From Gordonia westfalica (lineage in GTDB: Bacteria; Actinomycetota; Actinomycetes; Mycobacteriales; Mycobacteriaceae): 15,008 nucleotides of DNA. A program made the position numbers and the translations under genes. Position 1 is the first letter of the stretch, and every line of letters begins with the position of its first letter. Below, piece by piece: positions 7,605-15,008 of the stretch. Below the pieces are notes generated by a model, which worked only from the letters and a program-made list of their open reading frames with translations, did no database searches and had not been told where the DNA came from. The stretch covers positions 1-15,008 of the forward strand of contig NZ_FNLM01000016.1 of NCBI RefSeq assembly GCF_900105725.1, read 5' to 3'.

Positions 7605-7944
7605 GCAGCCTGGAAATCCGCTCCGCGATGGTTCCGATCGATTTGCCTCGACGCTCGCCAGCGGCCGCTGTCCGGGCTGCCGACCGCTATTCGGGGTTGA
7701 GGTCGACATGACAGTGTCGACTGCCACAGGGAGTGCGCAGGAGCGCGAAAGATTCGCAGGTGAGCGATGTCCCGTGGTGCCGGGGCCAGCCGTATAGCGA
7801 GAAGCAACCGTCGCAGGTGCGACCGCGCCGCGGCGCCCGGCCCCGAATCGGAGCAGCGCGGTCTTCTGAGACGGTCGTGGAGAACTTCACTCCAGGCAGC
7901 GCCGCTCGGCAGATGGAGAGCGCCGCCAGCGTGGGTGTCGACAT
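7605..7944 (-). CDS. Tail terminator, mirror copy, 3' end missing
   Basis: The ATG is the complement of 7942-7944. The first 28 residues (to TTVSED) equal the left copy. From about 7859 inward the sequence diverges from its partner and contains about 91 additional bases. Islands of agreement (ATCGATCGGAACCATCGCGG, 7624-7643) show it is still the same gene. The last part, including the DYPN-like ending, is absent because the arm stops at the fold. Confidence 0.55.
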
Positions 7945-8203
7945 CAGTTATCCGAGAGCCCTGAGGATCGTGTTGTTGCGGGCATTGTCGCGTTGCGCCT
8001 GTAGTCGGCGGTGACGACAGAGGCACGCCAACGGCCCTGGGGACGTGCCATGCCTGCCCGTGAACCCACCGCGTACGTGCCTCGCCCATAGCGCTCGCAT
8101 CGTCAGCAATGCGCTCAGCATGACCCTCGAGCTCGCTGATGATGTCGGACGTCCGACCGTATCGGACGTCCTTGAACGCCTTCTGATTCCACTCGATTCT
8201 CAC
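7944..8203 (-). CDS. gp10-like neck protein, mirror copy (indels inside)
   Basis: Mirror of the gene at 6826-7083, with GTG start at 8203 and stop at 7944-7946. The N-terminal 39 residues and the C-terminal ADYKAQ...LDN part agree with the left copy. In the middle it keeps the ATGGGCGAG and GGGCCGT runs that the left copy shortens, but shortens others itself. The two copies together give the repaired 86-residue protein. Confidence 0.6.
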
Positions 8204-8559
8204 GACGACTTCACCACCTTCAGAGTTACGACGTAGCAACCGCCGCCGTGAGAGACGGAATCCTGGTGTAGTCCTTGGTTGGCCGACAACGTCATAGACA
8301 GTTCCGTCGATGACTTCCCTGTCACGTGGTGACACCGGACCGAAATCGGGGAGGACGATGATTCCACGTCAACGGAGTCCCGGATGTGCCCCGGGAGATC
8401 TAGTTCATCGCTTTGTGGGTCGATGAACGTCACGAACTTCCGCGGGTCCGGTTCGCCCCAGGACTCGACATCGTTGCCGTAGTCGTCGGCGCCGGTTCCG
8501 TTGAACGGCAGGTGTTCTACGTCGAAGACGGCGGGTATTCCCCTACGGTGCCTGGACAA
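8200..8559 (-). CDS. Head-tail stopper, mirror copy (three deletions)
   Basis: It reads correctly through the region broken on the left: ESWGEPDPRKFVTF, from the four-C run at 8456-8459. It then loses single bases near 8369, 8276 and 8250, so residues after SVDV are out of frame until the shared ending GGGCYVVTLKVVKSS. Its length of 360 bases against 362 on the left, with three and one apparent losses, agrees with a true length of 363. The TTG start at 8559 is the mirror of 6468. Confidence 0.65.
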   Translation of the reverse strand: MSRHRRGIPAVFDVEHLPFNGTGADDYGNDVESWGEPDPRKFVTFIDPQSDELDLPGHIRDSVDVESSSSPISVRCHHVTGKSSTELSMTLSANQGLHQDSVSHGGGCYVVTLKVVKSS

Positions 8560-9112
8560 TGACTTGCCCTCCCTGCCAGCGAAACGATGCCGCCAACTTC
8601 AGGTCCGACTCGGACATCTGCAAACCCGAGTTCGGCGCTCGGACCGACCATGCAGTGGTCTGCGAGATCGGACCTGCGGAGTCGGTCAGCGACCGGGCTC
8701 CGGCCATCACTTCCTCCGGCGTCACAAGAGCGCGGATCACCATTTCGGCGACCGCATTCTTCACACGCGGCGGCACTTCTCCGCCATGCGAGTATGTGAC
8801 AGTGAGGAACCGTGAAGAATCACATCCGACGGTCAACCACATCCCATTTCGGGTGTAGTCCACAGAGTTTCCCGCGTCATCGGTCACAGACGTCACCCCT
8901 GTGACTGGCAACTGGTCCAGACGGACCCGCCCACCATTCACCTTCAACCGCACCGTCGACTCGCCGGGGGTGAACTGCTGTTGGGATGCGGCACGGAACT
9001 GGTCCGATGCCGCATCCAACAGTTGATACACCGACGCGTGCTCAGGTTCGGTCAGGTCCCTTTGCGCCACGGCGATCACGTCGTCACGAACAGCAAGGGG
9101 AGGAAGAGACAC
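8543..9112 (-). CDS. Head-tail connector (adaptor), mirror copy
   Basis: The 189-residue product is identical to that of 5915-6484, with the same GTG start, here at 9112. No indel separates the two copies over this gene, so its sequence is well supported. Confidence 0.7.
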   Translation of the reverse strand: MSLPPLAVRDDVIAVAQRDLTEPEHASVYQLLDAASDQFRAASQQQFTPGESTVRLKVNGGRVRLDQLPVTGVTSVTDDAGNSVDYTRNGMWLTVGCDSSRFLTVTYSHGGEVPPRVKNAVAEMVIRALVTPEEVMAGARSLTDSAGPISQTTAWSVRAPNSGLQMSESDLKLAASFRWQGGQVIVQAP

Positions 9113-9117
9113 CTGGA

Positions 9118-9942
9118 TCAGCTACCCGAAGTCATTCCGAACTTGACGACGCCGTCCGGACGGACAACCTTGCCGCCGTACACGTGCAGGCCGCGCAGCC
9201 GGTCGGCGAAGCTGTTGTCGGCGCGCAGGGCCTCCACCTTATCGAGCTGCGACACGTAGGCCGCGGCCTCCGGGTGGAACGCCACGAAGCCGGGGGTGGA
9301 GTTGTTGGGCAGGTTGTTCGACGACAGCACACGGAACCCGAGGAGGGAGCCGATGGTGCCGTTGCGGAGGCCGTTGTTGTCGCCGGACACATCGAAGCTG
9401 GTGAGCTTCGAATCCGCGCCGAGGAGCAGACCTTCGAAGTCGGCGTTGCACACGAGAACTCGGCCGGAGGCGGGGGCGTTCTTCTTGTTCAGGGCCACAC
9501 GAGCAGCCTTGACGAGGTCGAATGCCTTGTTCCCGGTGTCCGGAGCGGAGCCCGACAGGTTGGTGGCTCCGGCGGCGAGCATGGTGGCGATGAACTTGTC
9601 CGCGTCATCGACGAGCGCCTTTCCGGCGGCGTCGGTGTACGGGGCCAGGCTGCCCGCAGACTGGGCGGCGTCGATGTCGTCGACCTTGAAGTCGAAGTTC
9701 TTCTCCTGGTCGATCAGGAGGTCGACGCCGGTGTCGGTGATGGCGTCAGCCGACGTGGTGCGGTTGTTGGCCTTGTAGTCCTTGATCGCGGGTGCGACGA
9801 CACCGGGGATGTGGACGGTGTTGCCCTTTGTCGCGACGCCTTCGTACTGGCGGTCGAGCAGAGCGGCGAACACCTTCTCGGCGTCCCACGCCTGGGTGAT
9901 GTTCGCCGCCCACAGTTCGGGAATGAAATGGGTGATGGCCAT
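9118..9942 (-). CDS. Major capsid protein, intact copy
   Basis: This is the full 274-residue coat protein. The N-terminal arm (ITHFIPELWAANITQAW, residues 2-19) leads into a segment with NTVHIPGV (about 44-51), in the style of the P22/HK97-fold shell proteins. The middle has a LLIDQEKNFDFKVDD strand-helix region (about 75-89) and an Ala-rich helix ending in DDADKFIATMLAAG (about 111-124). The C-terminal half (NADFEGLLLGADSKL ... FRVLSSNNLPNNS ... VVRPDGVVKFG) has the repeating beta pattern of the HK97 A and P domains. The five-C run in its reading keeps it open where the left copy fails. A strong AAGGAG site precedes the start, and the scaffold gene lies ten bases upstream. The shell protein is made in large amounts in infected cells. 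Confidence 0.9.
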   Translation of the reverse strand: MAITHFIPELWAANITQAWDAEKVFAALLDRQYEGVATKGNTVHIPGVVAPAIKDYKANNRTTSADAITDTGVDLLIDQEKNFDFKVDDIDAAQSAGSLAPYTDAAGKALVDDADKFIATMLAAGATNLSGSAPDTGNKAFDLVKAARVALNKKNAPASGRVLVCNADFEGLLLGADSKLTSFDVSGDNNGLRNGTIGSLLGFRVLSSNNLPNNSTPGFVAFHPEAAAYVSQLDKVEALRADNSFADRLRGLHVYGGKVVRPDGVVKFGMTSGS

Positions 9943-9951
9943 GATGGCTCC

Positions 9952-10533
9952 TTACTTTCGGATGCCCTTGAGTTCGTCGAGCTGGCCTTTGGCGTCAGCG
10001 TCGCGAATCTGGGCTGGGGACATGTTCTTCAGGTCTGCCTGAGTGAGCTGCTGCACCTTGTTCGCCGGCGCCGCATCGGCATTGGCAACCACCGATGCCG
10101 GGGCAGCGGGCGGTACGGTCTGCTTGGGTCCGCGGAACGATTGCAGGCGGTCGAGATGGGCGCGCATCTCCTCCTCGGTGTCACCGACGAGTAGATCCGC
10201 GGGCACATCGGTGCCTTCCACGATCTTCTTGGCGAGGTTGTCGCGTTCCCGCTGCTTCGTGTTTGCAGCGAGGGCAGCTTCGGCCTTTTCGGCCCGCTCC
10301 TGCCAGGTCTGCTCGTCGCGTTCCTTCTGCGCCAGCAGTTCGTCGTACTTGCGGGCCTTGTCGGCGTTCGCCTTCCGGCCCTTCTCGTTCTCGCGAGACA
10401 GCGACTTCCACTTGTCGCGTTCAGCGATGAGATCCTCCACACTGAGCGTGGGCTCACTGTCGGTGGTCTCAACCTCGGCGGTCGGGTCGTCTTGCTGGTC
10501 AACCGTTTCGGCGGCAGCAGTTTCCTCGGGCAT
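9952..10533 (-). CDS. Capsid scaffolding protein, mirror copy
   Basis: Identical over 193 residues to the product of 4495-5076. It has the same AGGAG ribosome site and the same ten-base gap to the capsid gene. No indel distinguishes the copies. Confidence 0.85.
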   Translation of the reverse strand: MPEETAAAETVDQQDDPTAEVETTDSEPTLSVEDLIAERDKWKSLSRENEKGRKANADKARKYDELLAQKERDEQTWQERAEKAEAALAANTKQRERDNLAKKIVEGTDVPADLLVGDTEEEMRAHLDRLQSFRGPKQTVPPAAPASVVANADAAPANKVQQLTQADLKNMSPAQIRDADAKGQLDELKGIRK

Positions 10534-10560
10534 GTTGCTCCTGACGTTTCGTCGGATGGT

Positions 10561-10602
10561 GCGCCGTTGCGGCGCTCAAAATCCCCGCACTGGTGTGCGA
10601 GG
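10561..10602 (-). terminator. Mirror copy of the paired hairpins before the scaffold gene
   Basis: On the - strand the CCTCGCAC/GTGCGGGG stem with trailing ATTTT occupies 10602-10578, and the GCGCCG/CGGCGC stem occupies 10575-10561. They are unchanged from the left arm, which supports their sequence but not their function. Confidence 0.4.
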
Positions 10603-10608
10603 GAAGCT

Positions 10609-11373
10609 CTAGGCGGCTTTGAAGTTCTGGTCCCGCCATGTGAGGACGGGGCCGATCTCTCCGTGGTCGCGGACCAGGAGAAGTTTCTGGTAGTCGTGGG
10701 CGGCGCGATTGTCGGCGCCGGTAAGTTCCCGCACCTGCTTGTGTGTGTCCTCGAGTAGATCCGGATCGATCACCCGGTCGCCGTTCCAATCCGACTTCAC
10801 GGGAGCGACCGAACAGTCACATCCAGGGTGTATGGGCGACAGGTCACCAACGTGATAGCGCTGAGTAGAGGCGATGACACAGAGAGCACAGTTCTTGGGG
10901 CCGTTCAGCACCCGCCGGTACGCCTTGACTCCAGCAGCCTGGAGGGACGCGTCGGCCTGCCGTACCTTCGCCATCTGCATGTCCGTCGCCACCAGATGCA
11001 TCAACCGTGTGGCCCCGGCCGCGACTGCCGCATCCAGCGGTGCGGATTCGGAAAGGTCGGCCCATACCTGCTCAAAAGGCCTCCGGTACAACAGTTCGGG
11101 GTCCACCCCACGGCCACGGGTAACCCCGTCTCGATCCACTGGAAGCGGAACTCCACCTGATACAGCACGGGCAATATAACTGGACGTCAGATTCGCGACT
11201 TGAAGTTGTCCCGCCGTCACCATCGGCACCAGTCGGGCAATCAGCCTCTCTGCCTGAGCATCACGGAACGCGGGAAGCCCACCCCAGATTGCGTTGGCGT
11301 AGTTCATCACCCGCGCGCGGACGTCCGCAACGGCCTGTTGGTAGCCGATCAGAAGGCGATCAGACTCGGGCAT
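10609..11373 (-). CDS. MuF-like minor capsid protein, mirror copy
   Basis: The 254 residues equal those of 3655-4419, including the cysteine/histidine cluster at residues 162-187. The start at 11373 lies within the portal end, as on the left. Confidence 0.82.
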   Translation of the reverse strand: MPESDRLLIGYQQAVADVRARVMNYANAIWGGLPAFRDAQAERLIARLVPMVTAGQLQVANLTSSYIARAVSGGVPLPVDRDGVTRGRGVDPELLYRRPFEQVWADLSESAPLDAAVAAGATRLMHLVATDMQMAKVRQADASLQAAGVKAYRRVLNGPKNCALCVIASTQRYHVGDLSPIHPGCDCSVAPVKSDWNGDRVIDPDLLEDTHKQVRELTGADNRAAHDYQKLLLVRDHGEIGPVLTWRDQNFKAA

Positions 11374-12716
11374 TCGCGTTGTCCACGAAACTCATCAGCT
11401 GCTCGTCAGCCAGATCTAAGGCATCCTGCTCGATCTGCTCCGGCGAGTAGCCAAGAATGTTGCGGGCAATCGACTTCCATGACTCCCCGCACCCTTCGCC
11501 TTCACCGCGGCGTCATACTTCTCCGACAGCGACACGTGATCCGGCGGTTCCCACGACAAGGAGATCGTCTCCTCGGTCTCAAACCCCTCGATACGCAAAG
11601 CTTTCGAGATGATCGCCGACAAGCCCGTATCAACCACGTCAAGTCGGTCACGCGCCTTCAGGATCAACGCTTCCTTCATCGCAGCAGAGCCGGTAGCCGA
11701 CTGATTCTGAGAACCCGGAAGCAGCGCGGGAACGGGGTGGCCGACATCTCCGACAGCTCCCGCAAGTCATCCTTCACACCCTCCAGAAGAGGCCTAATAT
11801 CGGTGGCATCGGACTCCCACAACTCGATACCAGCAGGGATGTCCCACAACGCACCAGGCGCCGGCTCGAACACCGACGCCCAATCGATGTCGTTGCCTTC
11901 GGCGTCCTTCTGTGGCAGACCTCCCGTGAGGGCGCGCTGACGCCACGCCTGCATCGCTGATGTCACACGACGCTCGAGGATTCCCGCGTTGATGCGGGTG
12001 ATGGTGTCGAGATGGGGTTCGAACTCACCCATTCCGAGCGGGTTGTTCAACACCACCACCGGCGGCCCCTCGCCGGTGATGACGAACTCTGTCGCCGCAT
12101 CCCACTGATCCGAACTGGCACGGTTGTTGCGGATGCGCCGCTCCACCACCTCGGCAGGGTTTACCCACACCGAACGGCTGAACAGCTGCCAGCCGATCTG
12201 ACACCACACGATCGCAAAGTCTGTTTCCGCATCCGAGTCACGCCACCAACGGATCGCGGCGCGCGCCTTCCACGGCTGCAACGGGTCAGTCGCCGCGTAC
12301 ATCATTTCCGGTGAGTCCGCCGTGATGACGGCGTGCCCATTGTCCCCGACCCATGCAGTCATGTAGCTGGTGGCGTAATTCAGCATGTGATGGGTGGCTT
12401 CCTTAGCGACCACACCTTTGATGCGGTTATCGCGCCAGATCCTTTGCGCCGCAGCCACCACATCACTGTCGGTGTTGGAGCCAACATCAATACCGTTGGG
12501 GATCAGCCGCTCCGCCAAGGATGACGAGATCTTCGTCGCCAGGTTGACGCGCGACTGCCGCTGAAAACGCTGCCACGACGCCCGCACATTCTTACCCATC
12601 TCAGGGAGCGGGGCGTCGCCGTCAACGTAGCGACGCAGCAGACTGATTCGCGGCTGCGCAGCATCCAAACGGGCTGTGAGGACGGGGAGCCATTCGGCCG
12701 GCGTCACCGGAATCAT
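11360..12716 (-). CDS. Portal protein, mirror copy (two frameshifts)
   Basis: The first 330 or so residues match the intact left copy. A C run shortened at 11728-11730 (three against four at 3296-3299) moves the frame after SATPFP. A second shortened run at 11485-11488 (four against five at 3539-3543) moves it again after KAKGAG. The total of 1357 bases is two fewer than on the left, exactly accounting for both. Nothing suggests a real inactivated gene. Confidence 0.85.
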
Positions 12717-12728
12717 GCACCACCCCTC

Positions 12729-14374
12729 TCAGTAGATGCGACGTGGCATTCCGACCGGCCTTGGCGGTCGAGCCCCTGACTTGCGTGCGTCCAGACAGGC
12801 TTTCCACGACAGCACCGACGCCATCGCGGCATCAAACTTGAGGTCAGCCCGACCATCTTGCTTCTGGAGGACATCCAAGGGTTTCCCCTCGTCGTCCACG
12901 ATCTTCAGTTCCTTGCGGCCCGCGTTTCCGAGGTGCCTGACAAAGTCCTCGTGGCTGTGTTCGCCACCGAATGTGATCGACCCCGAGTCGATGGCTTCCC
13001 GATACTCGCGCAGCGTGTACGCCATCGGCTTCACTCGGCGGTCCACCACTCCTCCACCCGGTCAGGCCATTTCGCAGCCCACGAGCCGACCGTTTCGGTC
13101 CAGTGTGGGGGTCGGCGTACATCTTCCACACCGCATACCGGGTCATGGCGTCCTCGACGGCGGCGGTCACCTCAGCTTCGTTGACTTCCCAACCGTCGTC
13201 TTCTAGGTCGTCATCGTCGGGGCGTTCCACAACCCAGCAACTCCTGCAACCCGGTGTCGATGCTCGTCGCCACCAACGCGGTAGCGTCACGGAACCGGGC
13301 GCCATCGAAACCGAGAGTGATGAACCCGCCCTTAGGGATGCGCTCCCCTGAGCGGCACAAACCCGGTTTGATCTTCTTCATGTCAAACGCCTGGTCGCCC
13401 TGACGTTTCCACCGGTTCAACCACACCCGCTCGAGATACGGCCCATCGGCGCCAGGGCGATCCCACTTCGAAGCGATCTCGTCGAACTGGCCCGGACCGA
13501 ACTCGCCGATCGGGCCGGTCGCCTCAGCGATCGCCCGAATCCGCTCGTCCTTATCCGACAGATCCGTTCGGGATCGTCATCCGTGCGATACAGATAGAAC
13601 AAGTCCGGACGCTGAATTTTGCCTTCAGCGATCTGCGTGGCCTCGATGTGAATCTCTTCAGCCACCGAACCCTGACCGGGTTGACCGGCAGTCCCCACAT
13701 ACAACGACCACGGATCATCCAGCGGACGTTTCGGCAGGTTCGCATCCATCGTCTGGTGCGCCTTCAACTGCCGCGGCAAATACAGCCGGTGCGGCTCATC
13801 GAAACAGTTCATCGTCGTACGAGCGCCGTCACGAGACCCTGGGTTGTTCGACAATGCGACCGCTTTGCCGTCAGCACGACCGTGATCATTCAGCCGCACA
13901 ATCCGATCCAACGTCGAATCGAACAGGTCCGCATCAGGGCCTTCTTCGACGATGTACTTCAAAGCGCCGTAAGCAAGTTCCTCAACCTGCTCCACCGACA
14001 CCGCCAACATCGGAATGTACGGCGAGTTCACCGCCTACCCACCGGATTCCCCGAGGCATCCACCCGTCAAACGGGTCGGCCCCTCCGGATGAAGCTCACA
14101 GAACGCTAGGAGCGCCTGCTTCTCTGTCTTCGCCAACCCTTGCGGACTGACAGTCCAACCGTTTGAACCGACGACGTCCCTCCAAGGATGACCTTTCGGA
14201 ACACCTCGAAAGCACGATGGATGAACGCCCGAAACTCCGGGTCAATCTCGTACGGCTCCCCTGCAACGAACCCGGGCCATAGATCGCACGATCCTCGATC
14301 AGATCGCATATCTGCGGCCCAGGGTTGGCCAGGGTTCCGGGTCTGGACCCGGAACGACCAGCAGCACGGGTCAC
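12729..14374 (-). CDS. terL: Terminase large subunit, mirror copy (several frameshifts)
   Basis: Mirror of 648-2297 with GTG start at 14374. The last third reads well from YTLREYREAIDSGSITFGG to the stop, because this copy has four Gs where the left has three near 2045. It carries its own breaks near 13571 (after TDDDPER), 13229 (LLG/W) and 13042 (shortened C run before RVKPMAY). It shares other breaks with the left arm: the P-loop region, the junction before NSPYIPML, and the five-C run at MYADP. Confidence 0.85.
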
Positions 14375-14974
14375 ACGGCGTAGAGACTCGAGCGCGGATC
14401 ATCCTTCGGAGGATTCTTCCGCTGCGGCACCGACGTTTCCCGCCGGCGCTTGCCACGGTTCTCCACCTCGTCGACATGCTCAACCTCGGCCGCAGACGCA
14501 TCAGCGCCAGCGGATTCAACCCGAGACGGTCAGACAACTGCCGCGCCTCCGCAGCAGCCTTCAGGTCGCCCTGCTCGGCACGAACCTTCCACCGCACATA
14601 TTGCGCAACCTCACGATGCGTATGGGACTCTTCCCAGATCACCGCCTGAGGCGTCGACCACAGATCCGCCCACAACGCCTTCTCTGCATCAGTGGCCTGC
14701 TCAATCTGCAACTGCAACTGGGCCACCAGCAGTTCATTCTTGTTCAGATCGCGCCGCAGCCGCCTTCGCGCGACCATCGTCCTCACCCTCCAACTCCACC
14801 TGGAGTGACGCGACACGATCGCGAGCAACCTCGAGCATCGCCGACGCATTCACATCCGGAAGCAGAGGCCACTCAGGCGTAGCGCCCTCACGCCCTCAGA
14901 CGCAGAGACCGGAAGTCCTTCTTCGGTTGTTGCGGCGAGCACGCACAGACGGTGCTTCGGAGCAGGTCCAGCAT
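14371..14974 (-). CDS. terS: Terminase small subunit, mirror copy (several frameshifts)
   Basis: Mirror of 45-651. It loses C residues in the first codons, so the N terminus is read better on the left. It repairs two left-arm breaks: TPQAVIWEESHTHREVAQY is continuous here, and the C-terminal part AEVEHVDEVENRGKRRRE to SSLYAV and the TGA is in one frame. The frame change at CGGCCG (mirror of 531-536) is present here too. Confidence 0.72.
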
Positions 14975-15008
14975 TGAACTACCTCCCATTTCGGGATCGG
15001 AGGCCCTA

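Larger units (their letters stand above)
7605..15008 (-). repeat. Right arm of the giant inverted duplication
   Basis: This is the reverse complement of 12-7329, running to the last base of the window. Bases 1-11 on the left have no partner. It holds the same genes in mirror order on the - strand. From 7870 outward it matches the left arm apart from single-base indels. Between about 7644 and 7859 it is noisy and longer than its partner (216 against 125 bases). It should not be counted as a second set of genes unless independent reads cross the fold. Confidence 0.97.

Noticed and set aside
8986..10194. A 402-residue open frame on + across the right arm
   Set aside because: It lies antisense to the intact major capsid and scaffold genes. 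Its composition (Arg/Gly/Val-rich, no recognisable pattern) is what the complement of high-GC coding sequence gives. Its left-arm mirror is broken only because the capsid copy there has an indel.
12..15008. Terminal inverted repeats of a transposon or phage telomere
   Set aside because: The repeats make up nearly the whole window and contain full structural genes. No transposase, protelomerase or flanking target duplication is visible.

Overview
The window is one segment of a tailed-phage (or prophage) structural module present twice as a giant inverted duplication. Bases 12 to about 7329 read left to right. Bases about 7605 to 15008 are the reverse complement of the same segment. A non-duplicated loop of about 275 bases (7330-7604) joins the arms. 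High GC, long GC-rich ORFs, GTG/TTG starts with Gs-rich Shine-Dalgarno sites, and the gene order and protein style all point to a siphovirus of a high-GC actinobacterium (Gordonia, Rhodococcus or Mycobacterium type). The host assignment is inference.

Left arm, all on +: terminase small subunit (45-651), terminase large subunit (648-2297), portal (2310-3668), MuF-like minor capsid protein (3655-4419), a 75-base gap with two hairpins, scaffold (4495-5076), major capsid protein (5086-5909), head-tail adaptor (5915-6484), head-tail stopper (6468-6829), gp10-like neck protein (6826-7083), tail terminator (7083-7434) and the first codons of a major tail protein (from 7485). The right arm carries the same genes on - in mirror order, from a partial tail terminator (ends at 7944) out to the terminase small subunit (starts at 14974). 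Genes overlap by 4-17 bases or are separated by only a few bases, as in one transcription unit that packages DNA, builds the procapsid and then builds the neck and tail.

The two arms are nearly identical base for base but differ by single-base insertions/deletions, mostly in runs of G or C. Each arm has frames that the other repairs: the major capsid gene is broken on the left and whole on the right, while the portal is whole on the left and broken on the right. Taking both arms together restores most genes. A few breaks in the terminase genes are present in both arms. Agreement collapses near the fold: the right arm has about 91 extra bases in the tail terminator. This pattern fits a fold-back (template then complement) single-molecule read or chimeric contig far better than a living palindrome. 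The sensible biological reading is one gene cluster of about 7.6 kb, with the second copy useful as an independent error-prone reading of it.

I find no RNA gene, CRISPR array, insertion sequence, integrase, attachment site or defence system, and no evidence of a previously undescribed system.
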